Of a stretch of 64,000 bases of DNA, positions 15,194 to 24,369 are shown in pieces. The position numbers and the translations under genes are program-made. Below the pieces are notes generated by a model, which saw only the letters and a program-made list of their open reading frames with translations, was not told the DNA's origin and did not search any database. This DNA comes from an uncultured Opitutales bacterium (lineage in GTDB: Bacteria > Verrucomicrobiota > Verrucomicrobiia > Opitutales > Intestinicryptomonadaceae), in the NCBI GenBank assembly GCA_944389195.1, contig CALXLM010000053.1, forward strand, positions 18,716 to 82,715, given 5' to 3'. The first letter of the stretch is position 1; each line of letters starts with the position of its first letter.

Positions 15194-17626
15194 ATGAGAT
15201 TTAAGTTTTTGAAAAATGCACTGGTGGGATTTGCTTTGCTTGCAGGAATTGAACTAAACGGAGCCGATTTGGCTAAAATGCCCGCCGATGAAAACCCTCT
15301 AATCTTGATGTTTGCCATAAATGGGAAGCCGGAAAATTCATACCTTGGCAAATATCTAAAAATTTTTCGCGATGCAGGCATTACCCAGTTCATGATATAT
15401 GCGCGTTCGGGTTGCGAATTCAATTATATGCAGGAAGACTGGTACAATATAGTTAAGTATATGGTTGACGAAGCAAAGCGGCTGAAATTCTCGTCCGTAT
15501 GGCTGTACGATGAATTTAATTGGCCGAGCGGCACAGCCAATAAAAAGGTAATGCAGCTCAATCCGGAACATGCGCTTCATCAACTTTCAGCTTACAGAGA
15601 TGAAAATGGAGAAATCAAGTTTAAGGTTGTAAAAAATCCGCAAATGTCCAACTTGCTTGATACGGACGCAGTTCAAAGCTTCATAAATCTTACACATGAA
15701 AAATACTATCCATTCTTAAGAGAAGATTTTGGCGGAATCATCAGGGGCATATTTACCGACGAACCGGCATTGTCTTATTTTTTGAACAATCCCAAATATA
15801 TAAAATCAATAGCGTATTACGACGGCATAGAGCAAGATTACAAAAAGTTAACAGGCAATGACCTGCGCTCAGATATTGTTTCCGGCATTACTACAAACAG
15901 CGCGCCTTATAGAGCCGCACTTTCAAAATTGCTGGCAAAGCGTTTCAGGGAATCATACATAGATAAAATTACCCGATGGGCAACCAATCACAATATATAT
16001 GCCACCGGACACCTTCTCAATGAAAACGCGCCGTCGGCGTCGCATCTGGCGTCAGGTCATATTCTCGATGTCCTGCCTGGGCTTTCTTTTCCCGCTATCG
16101 ACGACATCTACACGCATGAATCCATGCCGAATATTGAGTGGCTTACATATTCAAGCGGAGAATATGCCATCGATAAAAACGGCCGTAAAGGCGGCATGGT
16201 TGAATTGTTTGCCCTCGGACCTTGCGACATCGACATTTCCAGAGTCCGCCGCAATATTTGGCTTTCCGCAATGTTTGGCATGAACAGATATTTGCTTGCA
16301 ATCAGCCAGTCAGATTTGCGCACAAAAATTTCTAATTCCAAGAATGGCAACCAATCGCTGACATACTGGTTAAGTTCATTCTCTCCTTCGCAACCATGGT
16401 TTGAAAAAATTGCAGTTCTGGGTGAAGACGCAAAAAAGGCTGCAAAGTTTGCATTAAAAGAACCTGATGCGAAAGTTTCGGTTGAATATCCGTATGAGGT
16501 AAAAAATATCCCTGCTTTCATCAGAATGCTGGCTAACAATCAAATCACATGGAAACTTTTTAAAGAAGGCGATAAAACCGATGCGCCGTATCCAATTACT
16601 TTTAGCGGAAAAGGCATGCGCATAGGAAATTCACCACAGCTTGACGCCCCTAAAATTGTGAAAATATTGAAAGAGCGATTAGCCGATCGCCCTGTTGTAA
16701 TCAATGAGAATGGCGGGCTTGCAAAAGATATTTTCATTCGCTCATATAAAGATGGCTCTGTTGTCGTTATTAATTTCACCAAAGAAAAACGCAATTTGCA
16801 TCTTGTTCGAAACGGCAAAAAAGAGCCTATCACAATTTATCCCGAAGGCGTTGTTGCATTGGAAAAAAATGAACCTGCGCCTTTTGAAAAAGGCGAAGTT
16901 TTAAAAACTGAATGCGATTGGAAAGTTGAATTAAATAAACACAATACAATCCGTCCTGTATTCAAAGAGTCAAAAACATACACATTTGAATTGACCTCGC
17001 CAATGCAGTTGACGTTCTCAGTGCGCAATTTGGGGCTTGTTCCGGAGTTTGAAGTTGATGGAAAAAAACTCGCGGCAGATTCTTTGTGCACAGAGATTCC
17101 GATCGGCTTCAAGCCGGTCTTTAAACAGGGTTCATTAAAGCTTGAAACGGGGAAACACACAATCACAATGACTAACGCTGTCGCCGATTATGCCTATCTG
17201 CCTTTGTTGATTATTTCCGGAGACTTTTCCTATGAAGGAAATGTTATTTCACCTTATAAAAACGACGGCAAAGGACTATATGGCTACATTGGAAAAGTTT
17301 CCCAGACTGCGCATGTTGAAATTCCCAAAGACATAAATTCTCTTGCATTTGATACAAATGGGTTGTCCGCCGAACTTTTTATAAATGGAAAGTCCTGCGG
17401 AACAAAAATGTGGGCTCCATTTGAATGGAATATGCCAAACGATGCAAAAGGTGCAAAAGTTGAAGTAAAACTTGTCCGTTATACTACACTCGGAAGAATC
17501 TTTGGTTTAAATCCGTTAGACCATGATAAAATGCCTAAAAATTGGGCAAAGCATTTCTTCATAAGATTATTCCCAAAAAATAAAACACCTGTTGATGCAA
17601 CATCACCAATGCTATTAAGAAAATAA
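15194..17626 (+). CDS. Secreted GH106-like glycoside hydrolase (rhamnosidase-related)
   Basis: An 810-residue protein with a Sec signal (MRFKFLKNALVGFALLAGIELNG), a (beta/alpha)8-like catalytic half and a C-terminal beta-rich part with a jelly-roll-like end (about 690-800). The motifs WLYDEFNWPSG (about 103-113) and GIFTDEPALSYF (about 185-196) are typical of GH106 alpha-L-rhamnosidases and their unclassified relatives; D106/E107 and D189/E190 are candidate acidic residues. The product would be a deoxy-sugar feeding the microcompartment pathway, but true GH106 enzymes are usually longer, so the substrate is uncertain. It is the only large intact gene in the integrated element and looks AT-richer than the host genes. 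Confidence 0.65.
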   Translation: MRFKFLKNALVGFALLAGIELNGADLAKMPADENPLILMFAINGKPENSYLGKYLKIFRDAGITQFMIYARSGCEFNYMQEDWYNIVKYMVDEAKRLKFSSVWLYDEFNWPSGTANKKVMQLNPEHALHQLSAYRDENGEIKFKVVKNPQMSNLLDTDAVQSFINLTHEKYYPFLREDFGGIIRGIFTDEPALSYFLNNPKYIKSIAYYDGIEQDYKKLTGNDLRSDIVSGITTNSAPYRAALSKLLAKRFRESYIDKITRWATNHNIYATGHLLNENAPSASHLASGHILDVLPGLSFPAIDDIYTHESMPNIEWLTYSSGEYAIDKNGRKGGMVELFALGPCDIDISRVRRNIWLSAMFGMNRYLLAISQSDLRTKISNSKNGNQSLTYWLSSFSPSQPWFEKIAVLGEDAKKAAKFALKEPDAKVSVEYPYEVKNIPAFIRMLANNQITWKLFKEGDKTDAPYPITFSGKGMRIGNSPQLDAPKIVKILKERLADRPVVINENGGLAKDIFIRSYKDGSVVVINFTKEKRNLHLVRNGKKEPITIYPEGVVALEKNEPAPFEKGEVLKTECDWKVELNKHNTIRPVFKESKTYTFELTSPMQLTFSVRNLGLVPEFEVDGKKLAADSLCTEIPIGFKPVFKQGSLKLETGKHTITMTNAVADYAYLPLLIISGDFSYEGNVISPYKNDGKGLYGYIGKVSQTAHVEIPKDINSLAFDTNGLSAELFINGKSCGTKMWAPFEWNMPNDAKGAKVEVKLVRYTTLGRIFGLNPLDHDKMPKNWAKHFFIRLFPKNKTPVDATSPMLLRK

Positions 17627-17665
17627 TTATTGCAAACTAACAAGGGGCTGGCAACAGAGCTGCAA

Positions 17666-17712
17666 GTGAAATTCAATGCCATCTAACCATTAATATGGTA
17701 TTGAAATTTCAC
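17666..17712. repeat. Imperfect inverted repeat in the integrated element
   Basis: GTGAAATTCAATGCCAT (17666-17682) and ATGGTATTGAAATTTCAC (17695-17712) can pair with one or two mismatches around a 12-base loop. There is no T run. It lies in the 240-base gap after the glycosidase gene, which otherwise holds nothing recognisable. Confidence 0.4.
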
Positions 17713-17867
17713 AAGCACGCGCAGATGAACCCAAAGAAAAGAATATTCTAAAAGATAAATCAAAGCATCGATATTTTCATGCTTGGAAGTTAAATATTTT
17801 ATAATGCCTTGCGGAAAATTATTTTATTTCGATGCTTCTGAAAATCTAAGTTCCTTATTAGGATAAA

Positions 17868-18197
17868 TTACGGCTTTACAATCGTTGCAGGCGTAAACAC
17901 AAGCGAGCCAACGACAATTAAACCGAGCGCGACAATTAAAAGCGCAATCCACTTATTGTTATTTGCCCCTACTTTCAATATCCAAAGACGATTCACAATA
18001 AAGTGAATCAATAGCGAAAAGAATATAAACACGCCGACCCATACATGCAGGGTTTCCCAGTCGTGCTTGGACAAGCCCATTACCGTTTGGGGACCGAGCC
18101 CTTTTACAAAAGAAAGTTTCATCATTAGCCCTGTGCCAAAAAGGAAACAGAAGCAAAAATATAGTATCAGGTCGTTGATTCTTCTTATAACGTTCAT
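17868..18197 (-). CDS. DUF4405-type membrane protein (cytochrome b-like)
   Basis: A 109-residue protein with about three membrane helices. The segment DWETLHVWVGVFIFFSLLIH followed by FIVNRLWI matches the DUF4405 pattern: an H near the start of one helix and H plus NRxW at its end, likely haem-coordinating. The open frame extends to 18263, but the ATG at 18197 (MNVIRRINDL) gives the usual short cytosolic start. It lies inside the integrated element, opposite to the glycosidase gene. Function in that setting is unknown. Confidence 0.6.
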   Translation of the reverse strand: MNVIRRINDLILYFCFCFLFGTGLMMKLSFVKGLGPQTVMGLSKHDWETLHVWVGVFIFFSLLIHFIVNRLWILKVGANNNKWIALLIVALGLIVVGSLVFTPATIVKP

Positions 18198-18352
18198 ATA
18201 GATAAAAAAATCAATTAAGTTGAGAATACCGCAATCGAAATAAAAAAAAACGCCGATTTTCAATAAAAATTTCCGCCCTCTGTACAGCCATAAGATACAG
18301 CCTGAAAAAAAGCGCGGCTATTTTGTATGAAAAGTATAAAGGAGCTTAACAT

Positions 18353-18463
18353 ATGGAATCGCCAGTTTTCGGAAAACAAGACGAACAAACCGCCCCCCCA
18401 CTTGACATTAACTACGGAGATATTTCTGATTCCATTAAAATTATCCTTTTATCCTTTTTATAA
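18353..18463 (+). CDS. 36-residue ORF at the element end, hypothetical or truncated gene start
   Basis: Starts MESPVFGKQDEQTAPPLDINYGD and ends in a short hydrophobic stretch (IKIILLSFL). It has an excellent ribosome-binding site (AAAGGAG, seven bases before ATG), unusual in this window. It stops about 145 bases before the att site. It could be a real small protein or the 5' end of a gene cut off when the element decayed. No family recognised. Confidence 0.3.
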   Translation: MESPVFGKQDEQTAPPLDINYGDISDSIKIILLSFL

Positions 18464-18575
18464 CAAAAAACAAAGTGCATTTTAATGGCATTAGTCACTC
18501 AAAAAAAAATGCGTTTTAGACGCACACGTTCCGAGCGGAACCAACGCCCGCAAACCCTGAAACCGCCTAATCAAG

Positions 18576-18606
18576 AAGCCCCCAATCCTCGAAGAATTGG
18601 GGGCTT
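18576..18606 (-). terminator. Terminator following the intact tRNA-Pro
   Basis: Perfect 11-bp stem AAGCCCCCAAT / ATTGGGGGCTT, 9-base loop, directly after the tRNA on the minus strand. It belongs to the integrated element and replaces the ancestral hairpin now at 13421-13443. Confidence 0.75.
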
Positions 18607-18608
18607 AC

Positions 18609-18637
18609 AAATGGTCGAGGTGAGTGGATTCGAACCA
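18609..18637 (-). repeat. att direct repeat, proximal copy inside intact tRNA-Pro
   Basis: 29 bp identical to 13450-13478; covers the tRNA 3' end, including CCA and the T-arm. Confidence 0.85.
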
Positions 18638-18688
18638 CCGGCCTCTACGTCCCGAACGTAGCGCTCTACCAGGCTAAGCTACACCTCG
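18612..18688 (-). tRNA. tRNA-Pro (anticodon CGG)
   Basis: 77 bases with encoded CCA. Acceptor CGAGGTG / CACCTCG, anticodon arm CTACG-TTCGGGA-CGTAG giving anticodon CGG, T-arm GTGG-TTCGAAT-CCAC. Its 3' end is the integration site of the 13.45-18.61 kb element. Confidence 0.95.
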
Positions 18689-18741
18689 ATAATATTGAAG
18701 TTCTTTTTTATGTATCAGCCTTTTCTTTATTCAAGCATTTT

Positions 18742-20574
18742 TTAATTTTTAACTGCCTTTTTTTCGGAATATTTATAGAAAGCCAGCGGCAACACGAGCA
18801 ATTGCGAAAATACGAATGCTATAAACCACATCCAACCGCCCTCTATAAAGCCGTAAGCATGCAGACCAACTCCCATGAGGTTCACCCCGAACCACGCCCA
18901 CGCCCCGACAATGTTCCCCACGACAGCCATGGCCAAAAAGATTCTGTCGGAACAAATTCTCAAAGCTCTTGCGTGTATGGCCGCCGCCGTCCACAACACC
19001 ACCATGAGCGCGCCGTTTTCCTTCGGATCCCAGCCCCAAAAGCGCCCCCAGCTCATATCGGCCCATATCCCGCCGAGCATTGTCCCCGCGAACGAAAATA
19101 CCAGCGAAAAGCAAAGCACCGCATACACATTGCGCGCCGCCTCTCCCGTTAGCATGCCGAAGTTTCCCCTCGAAAACGGATTTGCTGCAAGCCTAAACGC
19201 CGCGAGAAACCCGCCGAGAAACAATCCGCAATACCCCACCATTATCGTAACGACGTGCATCGTAAGCCAAAAGTTCGAGTTCAGAACCGCCCTCATCATT
19301 CCCATTGTGTCGCCGCTATACGGCAGATTCATGGCGACAAGCAGAGATAAAAACCCCACCGCAGCCGCCGATATCCCGAAAGATGAAGACCCGCGCCTGA
19401 GTTGAAACACCAAACCGATTAGCGCCGCAACCGCGCCCGTAAACACGACCGACGAATACAGATTGGTGACGGGCGGGCGCATCTGAATGTACATTCTTGC
19501 GCAAATTCCAAAAAAATGCTCCCCCACCGCAACCGACAAAAATACCGCAGCCATCGCCGCAAACGCCTCCGACCTGCTTTTCCAAAAAGCAGACAGTGCG
19601 AAACATAAAAGCGAAAATCCGTACAAGACAAACCCGCCGAAAAACGGATCGAGCGCGTTCGCAAAATTTTCGAATTTTACCTTGAACATGTTAAGCTTTG
19701 CAGACTTTTTAATTTCCGACGCCAAAAGGCCAAGTTCAACTCCGGCTCCGGCCTTGTCTCCGGCGGCTATAAAATCGCGTATGCGCGCGTAGTGCGCCAA
19801 TATGCGCTCCCCGGAGGCGGAAAGGCCCCTGTCGAGCATTGCTGCGGTCGCGCTTTCAAATTTCCCGTCCGAAGGCACAGTCCTAACGGAAGAGTCAGGG
19901 CTCTCGAACTCGTATCCCCTGCGGAGCCTTTGCAAATAGGCGCTTGCGGCCGCAAGTTTTGCGCGTTCGGGCTCGCGCTTTTGGAGCTTTGACTTCTCCA
20001 ATTCGTCGGAAGCCTCCTTTATCGCCTTTTTCCAATTTTTTAAAGAGTCCTCAGCTTTCGCGTCGCCGTCGAATCTTACGCCGAAGGCGTTAGAGGCTGC
20101 CGCGTACTCCAACCCGGCGTCCATTGCTGAACCGCACGCCCTCGAATAAGGGGAATCGCCGCCCGAAGCCGAATACAGCGCCTCGTATTTCTTAGAAAAG
20201 TCGTCGTACGAATAGTTTCGCCCTTTTGCGGACAATAGCCTTTGAAGATCGCGGTTGTCAGTACGGAAGAATTTTTCCGAAGCCATGTCTTCAGGCTTTG
20301 AATTTATAGTCCAAAGCCATTTTGTGGCAGACGCCCTTTCTCCGCCAATCTTTGCGCTGTCCCTGCCGCTAATCGACCTAAGAATGTCGGAGGCTGCGCT
20401 CGACGTCGGCATTATGCGCCCCGCTCGCACCACGGGAAGCCCGCTTAGGCTGTCACCAAAAATTCCGTCGTAAAGTGGATCTCCGAGCCATATTTGCCAA
20501 ACGGCCATGGGTGACAAAACCGCAACCGCCGACACGAACGCCGCAAAAGCCGCCGCAAACCTGTTATTTCCCAT
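18742..20574 (-). CDS. ccsA: Cytochrome c biogenesis protein, CcsA/ResC-type (haem lyase component)
   Basis: A 610-residue protein. The N-terminal half (about 30-300) is a large hydrophilic periplasmic domain after one membrane helix; the C-terminal half has about eight membrane helices. The haem-handling WWD-type motif is WGRFWGWDPKENGALMVVLW (near residues 515-535), followed by a conserved IHAR. With ResB it transports haem and attaches it to apocytochrome c (system II). The ATG at 20574 is chosen because GGGAGGGG lies just upstream; it overlaps the end of the ResB-like gene by 11 bases, so the two are translationally coupled. Confidence 0.85.
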   Translation of the reverse strand: MGNNRFAAAFAAFVSAVAVLSPMAVWQIWLGDPLYDGIFGDSLSGLPVVRAGRIMPTSSAASDILRSISGRDSAKIGGERASATKWLWTINSKPEDMASEKFFRTDNRDLQRLLSAKGRNYSYDDFSKKYEALYSASGGDSPYSRACGSAMDAGLEYAAASNAFGVRFDGDAKAEDSLKNWKKAIKEASDELEKSKLQKREPERAKLAAASAYLQRLRRGYEFESPDSSVRTVPSDGKFESATAAMLDRGLSASGERILAHYARIRDFIAAGDKAGAGVELGLLASEIKKSAKLNMFKVKFENFANALDPFFGGFVLYGFSLLCFALSAFWKSRSEAFAAMAAVFLSVAVGEHFFGICARMYIQMRPPVTNLYSSVVFTGAVAALIGLVFQLRRGSSSFGISAAAVGFLSLLVAMNLPYSGDTMGMMRAVLNSNFWLTMHVVTIMVGYCGLFLGGFLAAFRLAANPFSRGNFGMLTGEAARNVYAVLCFSLVFSFAGTMLGGIWADMSWGRFWGWDPKENGALMVVLWTAAAIHARALRICSDRIFLAMAVVGNIVGAWAWFGVNLMGVGLHAYGFIEGGWMWFIAFVFSQLLVLPLAFYKYSEKKAVKN

Positions 20575-21325
20575 ATTTTCCCCTCCCGGAAAAAACGCGC
20601 GGCAGAAAAACCGCAACCATGCCGAAGAACGCCGCCCCCACCGAAAGCCACGGAAGAAGGCGCGCAGGATTCTTCACCGCGCTCAATACGCTCGACCCGT
20701 CGCGGCCGTACGACATCTGATAAAAAGTCCACCCCCCGTAAGATGCCGGATTGTTCATCGACACCACGGTTTCCGTCTTTTTTCCACCGCGCTCAAATAC
20801 TATGTCGCTGGAATAGCTTTTTGCTATCGAACTCCCCTCCCATTTCTCCTCGGTAAATTTCTTCAAGCGCACCGTAAACGGAAGTTTAAGGATTTTATTT
20901 TCCAAATTGCCCCCAGACAAGACAACCGAGTCGCTTTGGGTGGCGGGAAAAAGCCTCATGCTGCCCTCTATTCTAAGAAAGTATTGCAGCGCTCCGGACA
21001 ATATTAAAAGAGCCAAAGCCATATGCGTCATCGACACCCCGAGCCCAGACAGCCCAAAACGAGAAAATCTTATTCCGCTGAGAAATATGTTAAAAAACGC
21101 GACTATCCCTACAAAAGCCCCACCCGGCAACGGCAATTTCGCCACGCCAAAATCCGCCAGCAATAAAAAACTTTCGAAATACTCAGACTGCACAGCCGAA
21201 ATTCCAATTTCCCTCTGCGCCAGCGTTGCTACAAACACAAGTACCGTGGCGTATATAAGAAGCGCCACCGTGAGCCTTGGAGACGACAAAAGCAAATAAA
21301 GCCTGTTAAAAAATCTCGACCTCAT
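20564..21325 (-). CDS. resB: Cytochrome c biogenesis protein, ResB-like
   Basis: A 253-residue ResB-family protein. It begins with a short cytosolic segment and the family's first helix (RLTVALLIYATVLVFVATLAQ), has a second pair of helices at about 68-110, a periplasmic domain (about 115-225, ending GGWTFYQMSYGRDGSS) and a final helix at about 226-248. It is shorter than typical ResB (over 400 residues), like the split or reduced versions paired with large CcsA proteins. It acts with the downstream ccsA product in system II cytochrome c maturation. Confidence 0.8.
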   Translation of the reverse strand: MRSRFFNRLYLLLSSPRLTVALLIYATVLVFVATLAQREIGISAVQSEYFESFLLLADFGVAKLPLPGGAFVGIVAFFNIFLSGIRFSRFGLSGLGVSMTHMALALLILSGALQYFLRIEGSMRLFPATQSDSVVLSGGNLENKILKLPFTVRLKKFTEEKWEGSSIAKSYSSDIVFERGGKKTETVVSMNNPASYGGWTFYQMSYGRDGSSVLSAVKNPARLLPWLSVGAAFFGMVAVFLPRVFSGRGKYGK

Positions 21326-21328
21326 CTT

Positions 21329-22432
21329 TTAAACGTTAAAACGGAAGAGCGCCACGTCTCCGTCTTTAAAAAGGTAATCGCGCCCCTCGAGCCGGTACTT
21401 TCCCGCCTCCTTTGCATGCGCCACGCTGCCTGCCGCAACCAAGTCCTCGTACGATACGACTTCCGCCTTTATAAAGCCCTTTTCAAAATCGGTGTGTATC
21501 ACGCCCGCGCATTGCGGAGCCGTCATTCCCTTTACAAACGTCCAAGCCCTTACCTCCTTTTCGCCCGCCGTAAAATAACTCGCAAGGCCGAGCAAGTCGT
21601 ATGTCTGGCGTATCAGTTCCGACACCCCGCTGCCGTCAACGCCCAACTCCCTCAGGTATTCCGCAGCCTCCTCGGGAGAAAGCGACGAAAGCTCCTCCTC
21701 AAGGCGCGCGCAAATTACGCAGACGCCGGCGTTGTGCTCCTTTTTCGCAAATTCCATCACCGACTTCACGTACTTATTTGCACCGCCTCCGATATCCGAT
21801 TCGCCGACATTGCAGGCGTATATCACCGGCTTGTATGTGAGCAAGAAAAACGACCTTATCCTCGCCGCGTCCTCTTCGGAAACGTCAGGAAGCGTGAACG
21901 CGGGTTTCCCGCCGTCCAAATGCGCCACGAGCCTCTCCAAAAGTTCGACGTTTTTTATGGCGTTCTTATCCATGCCCTTTGCCTTGCGCACGTTGTTTTC
22001 CAACTGCTTCTGGCAGCTTTGAAGGTCGCTTAAAACGAGTTCAGTGGATATAACCTCAATGTCGCGCACTGGGTCCACGCTTCCCATGCTGTGGAGTATG
22101 TCGTCGTCGTCGAAACAGCGCACCACCTGGACTATCGCGTCAACTTCGCGTATGTTTGCCAGAAACTTGTTGCCCAAGCCTTCGCCCTTGCTGGCTCCCG
22201 CGACAAGCCCGGCTATGTCAACGAACTCGACCGCCGCCGGAATTATCACGCTTGTCTTGGCTATTTTCGCAAGCGGCGCAAGGCGTTCGTCGGGAACCTC
22301 CACAACCCCTATATTGGGTTCTATCGTGCAAAACGGATAATTTGCGGCCTCGGCCTTTCTGGACCTTGTCAGAGCGTTAAACAAAGTGCTCTTGCCTACG
22401 TTCGGCAAACCTACAATACCTGCCTTTAACAT
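21329..22432 (-). CDS. ychF: Ribosome-binding ATPase YchF (Obg family)
   Basis: A 367-residue YchF/Ola1 P-loop protein. G1 is GLPNVGKST (8-16), followed by [21 protein letters not shown] and [20 protein letters not shown]. YchF binds ATP rather than GTP and associates with ribosomes. A coiled-coil section at about 125-170 and the C-terminal TGS domain ending [24 protein letters not shown] complete the standard layout and length. It is three bases from the resB start codon region and 15 bases from purM, all on the same strand. Confidence 0.97.
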   Translation of the reverse strand: MLKAGIVGLPNVGKSTLFNALTRSRKAEAANYPFCTIEPNIGVVEVPDERLAPLAKIAKTSVIIPAAVEFVDIAGLVAGASKGEGLGNKFLANIREVDAIVQVVRCFDDDDILHSMGSVDPVRDIEVISTELVLSDLQSCQKQLENNVRKAKGMDKNAIKNVELLERLVAHLDGGKPAFTLPDVSEEDAARIRSFFLLTYKPVIYACNVGESDIGGGANKYVKSVMEFAKKEHNAGVCVICARLEEELSSLSPEEAAEYLRELGVDGSGVSELIRQTYDLLGLASYFTAGEKEVRAWTFVKGMTAPQCAGVIHTDFEKGFIKAEVVSYEDLVAAGSVAHAKEAGKYRLEGRDYLFKDGDVALFRFNV

Positions 22433-22447
22433 TTTCTTACTCCAAAT

Positions 22448-23650
22448 CTACGATCTCGGCCCGTATTCCAATATTTTTTTCCCGGACTTAATTGAGAGCG
22501 TGTTGCCTCCGCCTGCTTTCCGTGATTTTTCCGTATGGCCGACGACCTGCGCCTCTATCCCGAAGGAACCGGCAATTTCGACCACTTTTTTAGCGTCCGA
22601 CGGCCTGCAATAAACCTCCATTCTGTGCCCCATATTGTAAACCTCGTACATCTCCCTGTCCGTCGTTCCGCTCGCCTTCTGAATTGCCTTAAAAATAGGC
22701 GGCACCGGCATAAGATTGTCTTTTACAAAATGCACGCCCCTCCCGAAGCGCAGGCATTTTGTCTGCCCCCCGCCTGAACAATGCACCAACCCCCTTATCA
22801 ATCCGGGATATTTTTTCATTATTTTCATCACCACCGGCGCATACGTGCGCGTCGGCGACAAAAGCGCCTCGCCCACGGTCATTGGCGAGCCTTCGAGGGG
22901 ATCGTCGAGCCTGTACGGCCCGCAATATACGAGGCTTTTGTCGGTATTGGAATCGTAGGTTTCCGGATATTCGTCGCGGTAGTACGGGCAAAGAAGATCG
23001 TGCCTTGCGCTTGTAAGCCCGTTTGAGCCTATGCCGCTGTTTTCGAAATCCTCGTACGAGGCGCGTCCGCTCGATGAAAGTCCGACTATTGCAAGGTTGG
23101 GTTTTATTTCGTCCCCGCTAATGACGCCTTTGCGCGGCATCACCGCAACCGCGCAAGTGTCCACCACAACCGCCCCGGTCAAATCGCCGACATCGGCGGT
23201 TTCGCCCCCGCCCGAATAGATTTTAACGCCGAGTTTTCTAAGTTTTTCCAAAAAGTCTTCGGAACCCGCTATGAGCTCAGCGAGCGCCGCGCCGGGAAAG
23301 TTCTTGGCGTTTCGGTTGACCGTATTTGAAATCAGTATTCTCCCCACCGCCCCGACGCAAAGCAGATCGTCAATATTCATAACGATGGAATCCTGCGAGA
23401 TTCCGCGAAACACCGACGCGTCGCCAGTCTCCCTGTAATGCAGATACGCTATTATTGATTTTGTTCCGCTGCCGTCGGAATGTATCACGTTGCATCTGGA
23501 TTTAGAGCCCGTAAGGTAATCCTCGGTTATTTTGCAGAACGCTCCCGCAAACAGCCCCCTGTCGAGCTTGTCCACAGCGGCGTGAACCTCCTCCTTGCCG
23601 GAGGACACTCCGCGCGCCGCATAGCGGCCGGTGTTTTTTTTAGATGCCAT
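22448..23650 (-). CDS. purM: Phosphoribosylformylglycinamidine cyclo-ligase (AIR synthase), long type
   Basis: A 400-residue PurM. N-terminal domain motifs: [35 protein letters not shown] and [17 protein letters not shown]-terminal domain: [17 protein letters not shown] and [11 protein letters not shown]. It closes the imidazole ring in purine synthesis (FGAM to AIR, using ATP). The length and sequence style match the longer Bacteroidetes/Verrucomicrobia form rather than E. coli PurM (345). No other purine gene is adjacent. Confidence 0.9.
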   Translation of the reverse strand: MASKKNTGRYAARGVSSGKEEVHAAVDKLDRGLFAGAFCKITEDYLTGSKSRCNVIHSDGSGTKSIIAYLHYRETGDASVFRGISQDSIVMNIDDLLCVGAVGRILISNTVNRNAKNFPGAALAELIAGSEDFLEKLRKLGVKIYSGGGETADVGDLTGAVVVDTCAVAVMPRKGVISGDEIKPNLAIVGLSSSGRASYEDFENSGIGSNGLTSARHDLLCPYYRDEYPETYDSNTDKSLVYCGPYRLDDPLEGSPMTVGEALLSPTRTYAPVVMKIMKKYPGLIRGLVHCSGGGQTKCLRFGRGVHFVKDNLMPVPPIFKAIQKASGTTDREMYEVYNMGHRMEVYCRPSDAKKVVEIAGSFGIEAQVVGHTEKSRKAGGGNTLSIKSGKKILEYGPRS

Positions 23651-23731
23651 ATTTATGAGATTGCGATTGTTTTGATTTTTATAAAAAACGGTTTCCGCGC
23701 CCGGCGGGAACTCTCCGGCTCTTTCGTCCGA

Positions 23732-24337
23732 CTACCCCTCCAGCAGCTTGGAAAACTCGCGTTTTAAATCGCCGTAGTCGCGGGCGACGGGCAGGTCGGG
23801 ATTTTCGCCCGCAAAGCGGTCGGTCGGCCGGTATAAAACCGCGCTGTCGGCGGCTCTCAACATCGAGAGGTCATTGTACGAATCACCGGCGGAAATAACT
23901 TTAAAATTTAGAGACTTGAACGCCTCGACAGCCCTTCTTTTCTGGTCGGGCATTCTCAGGCGGTAGTCCGAAAGCGCCCCGTCGGGCGCTATTACAAGCT
24001 CGTGGCAAAACAATGTCGGATAACCGAGCTTCGCCATAAGCGGAGCCGCAAACTGTTCGAACGTGTCCGAAAGTATTACCACCCTTGTGCGCGATCTCAA
24101 CCAGTCCATGAACTCGGCCGCCCCGGGAAGCGGCTCGAGGGTTGAAATGATTTTCGAGATGTCGGCAAGGCGCACACCGCGTTTGGAGAGTATTTCGAGC
24201 CGATATCTCATAAGCTTGTCGTAATTGGGCTCGTCGCGCGTTGTGCGGCGCAATTCGGGTATTCCCGCGGCCTCCGAAAAGGCGATCCAAATTTCAGGTA
24301 TTAAAACGCCTTCAAGATCGAGTGTGGCAATGGTCAT
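23732..24337 (-). CDS. thrH: Phosphoserine phosphatase / homoserine phosphotransferase (ThrH)
   Basis: A 201-residue HAD-family enzyme closely matching Pseudomonas ThrH. Motif I is DLEGVLIPEIWIAF (Glu in place of the usual second Asp, as in ThrH), motif II is VILSDTFEQF and motif III/IV is GDSYNDLSML. ThrH dephosphorylates phosphoserine and can transfer the phosphate to homoserine, linking serine and threonine synthesis. The frame is open to 24355; the ATG at 24337 is chosen because ThrH proteins begin there and AAAGGG precedes it. Confidence 0.92.
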   Translation of the reverse strand: MTIATLDLEGVLIPEIWIAFSEAAGIPELRRTTRDEPNYDKLMRYRLEILSKRGVRLADISKIISTLEPLPGAAEFMDWLRSRTRVVILSDTFEQFAAPLMAKLGYPTLFCHELVIAPDGALSDYRLRMPDQKRRAVEAFKSLNFKVISAGDSYNDLSMLRAADSAVLYRPTDRFAGENPDLPVARDYGDLKREFSKLLEG

Positions 24338-24369
24338 ATCGTAGCGCCCTTTCAATCGCCTGTTAAACC

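Larger units (their letters stand above)
13450..18608. mobile_element. Decayed integrative element at tRNA-Pro(CGG)
   Basis: The 29 bp at 13450-13478 are identical to 18609-18637 and include the last 26 bases of the intact tRNA-Pro gene at 18612-18688. A full tRNA at one end, a 3' fragment at the other and a hairpin terminator beyond each copy are the footprint of a tyrosine-recombinase element inserted at a tRNA 3' end. The 5.2-kb interior holds the remains of a phage-type polyvalent protein, a GH106-like glycosidase, a DUF4405-type membrane protein and a 36-residue ORF, and looks more AT-rich than its flanks. No integrase is visible, so it is probably immobile. Confidence 0.8.
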
